A DNA stretch of 15,354 bases from Methanosphaera sp. rholeuAM130 (GTDB lineage: Archaea > Methanobacteriota > Methanobacteria > Methanobacteriales > Methanobacteriaceae): positions 1 through 15,354 of the forward strand of contig MUZY01000017.1 of the NCBI GenBank assembly GCA_003266065.1, written 5' to 3'. Shown here piece after piece: positions 6,902 through 13,442 of the stretch. The position numbers and the translations under genes were made by a program. How positions within the stretch are numbered: position 1 is the first letter of the stretch; each line of letters opens with the position of its first letter. The notes under the pieces were generated by a model. It saw only the letters and a program-made list of their open reading frames with translations. It had not been told where the DNA came from and searched no databases.

Positions 6902-9034
6902 TTATGTTATTACAGTTAGTGTTTTATTGTCTTCCAAACGTTCATAGTTTGTCGCAGTAAAGACTGCCGTTAACGTGTAGTCTTTGGCCTTCATATTTTC
7001 CGGCAATGTGTACTCCACGTTTGCAGTACCGTTTGCTACTTTGGCGTAGATGACTTTGCCGTTTGAGTCCTTGACAGTCTTTCCGTTAATTTTAAACACT
7101 ATTTTACCAGTATTTATTGAATTGTCGCTTAAGGTTGCCCGTAGTGTAACAGTACTTCCGGCCTGTGCCGTCACGTCCTCTGCCGTCAGTGTAAGCTCCA
7201 CCGGAATTATGCTTATCTGTGCCTTTTCGCTTTTTAGTTGTTCGCACTGGGTAGATCCGGAGTATACTGCCTGTACGGTTGAGCCTTCCTTCAGCCAGTC
7301 CTGCAGTACTTCAATGTTTTCCAGCATTGCAGTGCCGTTTGTTACCTTAAGGTAGATTACCTTGCCACTAGCGTCTTTCAGGGTCTTGCCGTTAATCTTG
7401 AACGATACCTTTCCCTTGTTTACGTCACCGGCGGTTTCGTTATCCACGGTTATTCTGGCCGTTATATTGGCATATTCACCTGTAACGATCATTTCTACCT
7501 TCAATTCGGTAGCTGAAGTTACCTGGTCGATGAATGTGTTGCCCGTTATGGTAGCATCCGTTGTGTTCAGGTATATTGTTGAGCTACATCCGCTTGTGGT
7601 GTCGTTTACATTAGCGTTTATTGTAGCAGGGGTCATGTTCTTGATGGCATTTCCGGTAGTGTCTGCATGATTGCTATTGAATATATTGTCAGTTATTGTC
7701 TGATTGGATCCAAGTGTTACAGTAATCGTTTCTTCCTGCCAGTTTTCATCGGACCATATGGTTTTCGTGTATGAGTTTGTCACATCGTATATTGCTGAGC
7801 CCTCATATGATGCGTTGTTATTCGTGAAAGTGTTGTTTGTGATGGTAGTGTTTGCTGAGCCTTTAAGTGCAATTGCACCGCCGTTATCTGCCGTGTTTTC
7901 TTCAAAGACATTCTCCTTCAACATGTTATTATCGTTAACCACAAGTATTGCTCCACCGATTTGTGCATGATTGCCGGTGAAGTTATTGTTTGTAACGTTA
8001 CTGTCTGTACCGTTTAGGAAGATTCCAGCACCGTAACCTGCACTGTTGTTGTCAAAGCTGCTGAATTTGATGTTTATGATGCCTCGTGTAGTATAGACTG
8101 CACCGCCGTTTTCCACGGCAGTGTTGTTGGCCAGTGTAGTGTTTGTGATGGTCATTCTGTTGGAGTTATACACGGCTGCCCCACAGCTCCAGTTGCCTAC
8201 GGCATTATTGTTATTCAATATGCTCTTTGCAATGTAGACGTCACCGCCGTAGTTATCGATTGATCCTCCATATCGGGCAGTATTGTTTGTGAATGTGGAA
8301 TCGGTTATGTTTACGTTTCCCCTTTCAATCATCATTGCTCCACCGCTTTCAACTGCATCGTTGTCTTTGAAGGTCACGTTTTTTATCGTAAGGTTACCCA
8401 GACTGTATAGGACTCCTCCGTCGTCGCCTGCATGATTTTCGATAAATTCGGTGTCCGTTATCGTCAGATTGTTCATGTAGCTGTAGATGACTCCACCGTA
8501 CATTGCATAGTTGTTGTCGAATGATGAATTGGCTATTGAAAGGGTTCCCTTGTTGTATATGGCTCCTCCGCCAAACCATGAATGTTCATAACGGCAATTG
8601 CTTATCTTGATATTGCTGATATTGACTATGGAATTTTCAGGTATTTCCATGAATTGATATGCGTTGTCACCGTTAATGCATTTTCCATTACCGTTGATGT
8701 AAAGTTGTCCTATGGATTCGTTGAGCTTTATGGTGTTTGTCAATGTTATGTCCGACTGTACGTTAACGGTAACAGTATCGTATGTACTGTCGGTCAAGGC
8801 CTGTTCAAGTGTGTTGTAGTCGTTTACGTCATATGTATTCGAGGATGTCTTAATGACTTTCTGATTGTTTTGCATGTTGCAATTGCATTGGTTTTCTGAT
8901 TGGATGCCGTCAGCACTTGCTTCTGCTATCTCGGCATAGTGACTAACTGTTATATTTTCATTTGCCGTTGCGGCACCTGTTGTTATTAACAAGGATACCA
9001 GTACAGCCATAATAAAAAATTTCCAAATTTTCAT
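6902..9034 (-). CDS. Secreted adhesin-like beta-helix protein with two Ig-like domains (710 aa)
   Basis: ATG 9034 follows a strong AAAGGAGGA site. Residues 1-24 are a clear secretion signal (MKIWKFFIMAVLVSLLITTG, then AATA|N). Residues about 70-135 form a cap with a beta-helix start (TLEQALTDS, NINGNGKCI equivalents), followed by about 11 rungs with GGAIYN, GGVIYS, GGVLYS, GGSIDN, GAAVYN and GGAVYT turns and FxxN strands, to roughly residue 500. The last 190 residues hold two related Ig-like domains, each with the signature GKVxFKINGKTxKDxxGKVIY then KVxNGTA. These are typical of Methanobacteriales adhesin-like proteins. No C-terminal membrane helix or pseudomurein-binding repeat is present, so it may be released or held non-covalently. 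Higher GC and low cysteine after the leader set it apart from the other beta-helix genes here. Likely role: cell-surface contact; the ligand is unknown. Confidence 0.92.
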   Translation of the reverse strand: MKIWKFFIMAVLVSLLITTGAATANENITVSHYAEIAEASADGIQSENQCNCNMQNNQKVIKTSSNTYDVNDYNTLEQALTDSTYDTVTVNVQSDITLTNTIKLNESIGQLYINGNGKCINGDNAYQFMEIPENSIVNISNIKISNCRYEHSWFGGGAIYNKGTLSIANSSFDNNYAMYGGVIYSYMNNLTITDTEFIENHAGDDGGVLYSLGNLTIKNVTFKDNDAVESGGAMMIERGNVNITDSTFTNNTARYGGSIDNYGGDVYIAKSILNNNNAVGNWSCGAAVYNSNRMTITNTTLANNTAVENGGAVYTTRGIINIKFSSFDNNSAGYGAGIFLNGTDSNVTNNNFTGNHAQIGGAILVVNDNNMLKENVFEENTADNGGAIALKGSANTTITNNTFTNNNASYEGSAIYDVTNSYTKTIWSDENWQEETITVTLGSNQTITDNIFNSNHADTTGNAIKNMTPATINANVNDTTSGCSSTIYLNTTDATITGNTFIDQVTSATELKVEMIVTGEYANITARITVDNETAGDVNKGKVSFKINGKTLKDASGKVIYLKVTNGTAMLENIEVLQDWLKEGSTVQAVYSGSTQCEQLKSEKAQISIIPVELTLTAEDVTAQAGSTVTLRATLSDNSINTGKIVFKINGKTVKDSNGKVIYAKVANGTANVEYTLPENMKAKDYTLTAVFTATNYERLEDNKTLTVIT

Positions 9035-9071
9035 ACTATATTCCTCCTTTATAGTGTATGTATATTCAAAG

Positions 9072-9079
9072 TATTTAAA
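9072..9079 (-). promoter_or_regulatory. TATA box of the secreted adhesin gene
   Basis: On the - strand TTTAAATA lies about 38 bases before the ATG, preceded by a G/C-bearing element that could act as BRE. Transcription would start near 9050, just before the GGAGG site (about 9042-9047), giving a very short leader. Confidence 0.5.
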
Positions 9080-9109
9080 GGCGTTTGGAAAGAAAAATAT
9101 TTATGTTTT

Positions 9110-9541
9110 TCAGAAATCGTATTTTCCAACGATTTTTTCAAGATATTCCTTGATTTCACAGTAGCATGTCTCATATGCTTCTAAATCGTCACCATATGGG
9201 TCTTTAATGTCAAGATATTCCTCTTCTCCGGCAAACTCCTTTATCGTGTAGACTTTTAAATTTCCCTGGTTTTCTTTGATATTGTCACGGATGTCGCATG
9301 TCGCCGTCAGTATCAAATCGTCATCATCAATATCAAGATCATTGAAGTTTCTTGTTCTGTGATTTGACAGGTCAAGACCATTGTATTGGCATACTTTTAT
9401 GGCATTGCCAGATGCTCTTTCCCCATTTGGGGCATATAGTCCCGCCGATATTACTTCGACGTCGGTGACTAATGATTTGAAGATTGCTTCGGCCATTGGG
9501 CTTCGGCAGCTGTTTCCATGACAAACGAATATAACTTTCAT
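9110..9541 (-). CDS. Low-molecular-weight protein phosphatase
   Basis: A 143-aa cytoplasmic enzyme of the low-molecular-weight tyrosine phosphatase family. The active-site loop is CHGNSCRS: nucleophile C7, phosphate-binding R13, S14. The general acid is D114 in DPYG, and SAGL (32-35) and SNHRTR (59-64) match family positions. The stretch VYTIKEF through the C terminus resembles the YwlE subgroup of bacterial arginine phosphatases. The residue that favours phospho-arginine in YwlE (Thr in CTGNTCRS) is Ser11 here, so phospho-tyrosine or phospho-arginine are both possible. ATG 9541 follows GGGAG at nine bases. The enzyme lies between the secreted adhesin and the 300-aa beta-helix gene, all on one strand; 75 bases and a promoter separate it from the adhesin, so a shared operon is not shown. 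No partner kinase is in view. Confidence 0.9.
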   Translation of the reverse strand: MKVIFVCHGNSCRSPMAEAIFKSLVTDVEVISAGLYAPNGERASGNAIKVCQYNGLDLSNHRTRNFNDLDIDDDDLILTATCDIRDNIKENQGNLKVYTIKEFAGEEEYLDIKDPYGDDLEAYETCYCEIKEYLEKIVGKYDF

Positions 9542-9619
9542 ATTATCATTCTCCCTATAAATTGTTTTTAATCATCTTGTTGTATCTGCTATTTGCATTT
9601 AACTGATTGACATTGATTT

Positions 9620-9643
9620 CGAGCCATGAGTTATCATGACTCG
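9620..9643. repeat. 10-bp imperfect inverted repeat upstream of the phosphatase
   Basis: CGAGCCATGA (9620-9629), loop GTTA, TCATGACTCG (9634-9643), with one C-A mismatch. It sits in the 146-base gap after the 300-aa gene and about 79 bases before the phosphatase start. No T run follows on the - strand, so it may be a binding site or a weak terminator. Confidence 0.35.
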
Positions 9644-9687
9644 TAGCTTCACATAAAATGTAATGCCATCATTTTTTCTCATCCCCT

Positions 9688-10590
9688 TTATGTGTTAGGA
9701 TAATCAAGTCCCTGTTTTTTTAAGTTTTCTCTAATTTTGGATTCTATCTCAATTATGACTGCAGATACAGCCATGAATATTATAAAATTGAATAATGTCA
9801 GTGTCATGAAGTTTTCGGTATATTGCGGAACTATAAATGATCGATTTGCTATAAACATAACTAGGAGGTATATCCCTAAGAGAATAGACACTGTTATCAG
9901 GATGGTGCTTATAATAAAGTAGTAGATTACGATTTTTTCCGAAAGGTATTTGAATATTTCATAATTGTAAAGCTTTTTCTGGCCATATTTGCAGTTGTGG
10001 ATTGTCAGATCTCCCGTGCTTACGATATTTCCCCTGCTTTTGATGTAACTGTTTTTGAATGAGTTGTCCATTGGTGCGAAGTTGTTATCAAAGCTACAGC
10101 CATCTATCTTGAGCTTGTTAAGGTTGAATATCACCGCACATATTCTATTGGCCGAATTGTCTTTGAATGTTGAATCGTGGATATCCATAATGCCGTTATT
10201 AAAGATGCATCCGGCCATATTATCAGACTTGTTTTGAGTGAATGTGCAGTTTTCGATAGTGACTGCTGAATCGGCCAATACAGTATAAATTGCTCCTTCA
10301 CCGGTCATTTCATCTTTCAAAGTTTCAAAGCAATGCCCATTTGTGAAGTGTATATTCTGAAGGGTTATATCCTTTGATTTTATTGTGAATATTCTTGTCA
10401 ATCCCTTCGCATCGATATCGTGTCCGTTGCCCTTTAATGTAATACCATCAACGTCTACCATTATTCCTTTGGAGAAATTGTTCTTCTCATCTTCATCCAG
10501 AAGAATATCATAATTCAAATCAATATCTTTTACTCCTGAGTGAATCAATTCGTTTAGATATGTGAAATTCTTTTTATCATTTTCCTTCAT
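9688..10590 (-). CDS. Short signal-less beta-helix protein with C-terminal membrane hairpin (300 aa)
   Basis: The start is ATG 10590, seven bases after a perfect GGAGGT; a GTG at 10605 in frame is part of that site and is rejected. An in-frame TGA upstream excludes a signal peptide. Order: family cap (NFTYLNELIHSG, DILLDEDE, KGIMVDVDGITLKGNGHDID, RIFTI) to about residue 85; a short beta-helix of about three rungs to about 205 with six cysteines (C87, C115, C128, C151, C165, C200); then two membrane helices, about 220-247 and 262-282, and an 18-residue tail ending KKQGLDYPNT. Lysines before helix 1 and in the tail, against a nearly neutral loop, put both ends in the cytoplasm. The whole protein corresponds to the second half of the two long genes upstream on this strand, so it may be the minimal form of the family. 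Function unknown. Confidence 0.87.
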   Translation of the reverse strand: MKENDKKNFTYLNELIHSGVKDIDLNYDILLDEDEKNNFSKGIMVDVDGITLKGNGHDIDAKGLTRIFTIKSKDITLQNIHFTNGHCFETLKDEMTGEGAIYTVLADSAVTIENCTFTQNKSDNMAGCIFNNGIMDIHDSTFKDNSANRICAVIFNLNKLKIDGCSFDNNFAPMDNSFKNSYIKSRGNIVSTGDLTIHNCKYGQKKLYNYEIFKYLSEKIVIYYFIISTILITVSILLGIYLLVMFIANRSFIVPQYTENFMTLTLFNFIIFMAVSAVIIEIESKIRENLKKQGLDYPNT

Positions 10591-10644
10591 GAGTTCTACC
10601 TCCACTTTTTTGGTTATAGTATTCTTGTTAAATCAGCCACGGAT

Positions 10645-10653
10645 TTTTTTATA
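10645..10653 (-). promoter_or_regulatory. TATA box of the 300-aa gene
   Basis: TATAAAAAA on the - strand, about 55 bases before the ATG. Transcription would start near 10623 and give a leader of about 33 bases carrying GGAGGT. Spacing is similar to that proposed for the 460-aa gene. Confidence 0.5.
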
Positions 10654-11010
10654 TCCCTATTGGATGCTGGTTTAAGGTGGTTGGTGTTATTGAAATTGGA
10701 TTTGAAAATTAATAACTATCCCATAATAACCGTTTCCAGTAATTTCATATACATGTAAATATTTGTTTTTTTAATTTTTAACCATCTACTTCAAAATATC
10801 AATTTTATCTTCAATATTTTTTATATATTTGGAGAATATAGTATATTTAATTAATCATAATTATAATTTAATTGAAGTTATTTGAGGTGCATTTTTTCCC
10901 AGTGATTATTTTTTTTAATGATGGATAACAACACCCTTCATATCCAATCTTCAATACCATGTACATCCTTTTTTGGTTAATTATGATGTGCTGTTTTAAT
11001 ATATTCCGCT
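10654..11010. other. AT-rich intergenic spacer
   Basis: About 360 bases between the 728-aa gene (ending at 11011) and the promoter of the 300-aa gene. I see no gene, RNA gene or clear hairpin terminator. The stretch 10780-10880 is almost purely A/T with many TATA-like runs, none of which can be assigned to a gene on either strand. Confidence 0.5.
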
Positions 11011-13197
11011 TTATATTTCATAAGTCTCAAATCCATGTTTTCGCATGAATTTTTGAATATATTTTTCTGCATAATGTTCAATAACCATTCCAAATACATA
11101 TATCATAAAAATCCCAAAGCATAATAGGGTCAATATCCTAATAAACCTTGTAACCGGATTATTCAGATTAGATAATGTCCATGTAACAAAACATCCGATT
11201 ATCATCCCATATAATGAAAACATTATCAAAAACAATTTGTATTTTGGAGGGATTGTAGGTGAAAATTTAACAAGTTCAATACAGAATAATATTGTATTCT
11301 TAAAATTACACTTGTCAAATGTCATTTTTCCCTTATTAACAATATTTCCCCTAGTTTTTAGGTAAGCATCTCTGCATGATTTGTTGCTAGGTGCGAAATT
11401 CTTCTCGAATTTACAGTCATATAGATTCAACTGTTTATCGTTGAATATTGTACCGCATATTCTCTGTGCATAATTGTTTTTGAATATTGACTTACGAATA
11501 TCCATAATTCCTCTGTTGTTGATGCAGCCTGCACTGTTATTGGAGTCATTTTCAGTGAATGTACAGTTCATGATTGTCACGGAAGCGTCATCTAAGGTGT
11601 ATATTGATCCTCCACCATCATTGTCTTCACAAAACTTACGTTTGTAGTAACATCCATTTTTGAATTGAATATTTTTGAGCGTAATGTTTTTGGCACTGAT
11701 TTTGAATATTCTGGATAATTTCTTTGCATCGATGGTATGGTTCTGTCCATCGATTGTAATATTATCCTTTTTTAATTCAATACCCTCTATATATTGGATT
11801 CGTTCATTTTCATCCATGATTATATCACAGTCAAGGTGAATAACATCTGAATCCGCATTTATCAATCCTTCAAGGTATCCAAATCCATTACCGCAACTGC
11901 ATTTTTTATTGTAATTGTGGATAACGGAGTTTTCCGCACATTCAATGAATCTTTCAAGAGCATCATCATCAATGAGTGCAACGTTGTTGTTATACACTGC
12001 TTTTTTGTCATTGTCAAAGTGTATATTGGAAATCTTTACAGCAGCATCTTCATTATGAATCACATAATTGTCTGAGACGTTTTTAACGGTTAAGTTTTTA
12101 ATGTTGGTCAATGAAGGATTCTTCAGGTATATATCGCTATTTGATGCTTCCGTATTTTCAATGAATGAATCATTTATGTCCATTTGAATATCGCTAATTG
12201 AATTGAAGTAGATGACGTTTCCCTCTTCTTCGGAGAGATTTCCACGGAAACTGCATTTGTCAAAATCAATGTGGTCATTTGTCCAAACGGCTCCACCGAG
12301 TTTAGCTTGATTGTTATCAAAGATACAATCACTGCATATCAGTTCGACTTCGAAATTCGAATCTTCAGATGTAATGGTATCGTCTGAATGATGATTGATT
12401 GCACCTCCCTTATTTGAAGAGTTCTCAATGAATGAAGAATTTTCGATATGGATATTTGAATTTCTGGAATAAACAGCCCCACCGTATTCAGAATTGTTTT
12501 TTTCTAATCTGGTACCAGTTATTTTTATGATTCCGTTTTGTTGGTTATCTATTGCTCCTCCACCATTTTTTGCACAGTTGTTTATGATGACCGAATCGTT
12601 TATTCTGACGGTACCAATGTTACTTATTGCTCCGCCGTATGTTTTTGAATTGTTACTTTGTATGGTGGTTCTTTCCAATTTCAGTTCTCCAAGGTTTCCT
12701 ATTGCTCCCGCTAAGTCTGCAGTGTTTTCTTCTATCACAGAATCGGTAATTTCTGCCACACTATCGCTTTGGTTGTATAAAACCGGTGCAACTTCTGACG
12801 AATTATTTTTGAATCTGCATTTGATTAATTTGATGATTCCATGATGATTTCCTATAGCAGCACATTCGCATCTGCCATAGTTATCTAGCAGTGTGACATT
12901 TATCAGTGTCACTTCCCCCTCATTTAGGATTGTCCCGCCATCACTTGAATAACCGTTTTTTAAGGTAGCGTTTTTAATTGTAACATTTTTGCCGGTTACT
13001 CTGAAGATTCTTGTCTTTTTTTGTGCGTTAATTGTCAATCCAGCACAGTCTATAACGATATCATTAACGTCTACGAGTATACCTTCCTGGAACTTCTCTT
13101 GTTCATTCGTTTCTAAAATCACATCACCGTCAAGTGTTATTACTTTCTGTTCGCTATGAATTTCCTTATCCAAATCAGTAAAATTATTTATATTCAT
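11011..13197 (-). CDS. Two-module signal-less beta-helix protein with C-terminal membrane hairpin (728 aa)
   Basis: ATG 13197 lies eight bases after GGGGGC; an in-frame TAA upstream leaves no room for a signal peptide. Module 1, residues 1-436: family cap (NFTDLDKEIHS, EGILVDVNDIVID, KKTRIFRV, VTIKNATLKNG), then about nine rungs (GGTILN, AGAIGN, GGAISN, GGAIDN, GGAVYS, GGAINH, GGAVWTN), with a CSDC motif at 288-291 and a linker. Module 2, residues 437-640: a second cap (GFGYLEGLI, EGIELKKDNITIDGQNHTID, KKLSRIFKI) and a short helix with six cysteines (C516, C545, C558, C581, C595, C630), homologous along its length to the 300-aa protein. Membrane helices about 654-675 and 686-706 follow, then a basic tail ending RKHGFETYEI. 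Charges favour both ends in the cytoplasm. Paralogue of the gene at the right edge. Function unknown. Confidence 0.88.
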   Translation of the reverse strand: MNINNFTDLDKEIHSEQKVITLDGDVILETNEQEKFQEGILVDVNDIVIDCAGLTINAQKKTRIFRVTGKNVTIKNATLKNGYSSDGGTILNEGEVTLINVTLLDNYGRCECAAIGNHHGIIKLIKCRFKNNSSEVAPVLYNQSDSVAEITDSVIEENTADLAGAIGNLGELKLERTTIQSNNSKTYGGAISNIGTVRINDSVIINNCAKNGGGAIDNQQNGIIKITGTRLEKNNSEYGGAVYSRNSNIHIENSSFIENSSNKGGAINHHSDDTITSEDSNFEVELICSDCIFDNNQAKLGGAVWTNDHIDFDKCSFRGNLSEEEGNVIYFNSISDIQMDINDSFIENTEASNSDIYLKNPSLTNIKNLTVKNVSDNYVIHNEDAAVKISNIHFDNDKKAVYNNNVALIDDDALERFIECAENSVIHNYNKKCSCGNGFGYLEGLINADSDVIHLDCDIIMDENERIQYIEGIELKKDNITIDGQNHTIDAKKLSRIFKISAKNITLKNIQFKNGCYYKRKFCEDNDGGGSIYTLDDASVTIMNCTFTENDSNNSAGCINNRGIMDIRKSIFKNNYAQRICGTIFNDKQLNLYDCKFEKNFAPSNKSCRDAYLKTRGNIVNKGKMTFDKCNFKNTILFCIELVKFSPTIPPKYKLFLIMFSLYGMIIGCFVTWTLSNLNNPVTRFIRILTLLCFGIFMIYVFGMVIEHYAEKYIQKFMRKHGFETYEI
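11390..11616. repeat. Duplicated segment, copy 1 (module 2 of the 728-aa gene)
   Basis: Aligns without gaps to 13831-14057; my hand count gives 197 of 227 bases identical. It encodes the AGCINNRG...RICGTIFN...FAPS part of module 2. It is the best conserved stretch between the two long genes. Confidence 0.75.
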
Positions 13198-13442
13198 ATT
13201 TATTTGCCCCCGTTTTTATTACAATTCTGTTAACTCAAACCATATTCCTTTATTATCTGATATTACATCCAGGAGTGTTTTTAATATGAGTATTTTATCA
13301 CAAAGCATAATTAGGGTTTCATTCACCCCTTTTCCTAACTATCATTGTGCTGTGAAGTAACTCATATTTTTTCTATCATAAACACTCCATATCCATTTTT
13401 CTTTGATAATGTAAAATAGAATGCCCTATTTCATTAATCAAT
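13198..13442. other. Intergenic spacer between the two long beta-helix genes
   Basis: A 245-base gap between genes on the same strand. It holds the GGGGGC ribosome site of the 728-aa gene (about 13206-13211) and A/T-rich stretches that could hold its promoter (for example ATATTAAAAA on the - strand near 13285-13294). I see no strong terminator and no gene. Confidence 0.35.
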
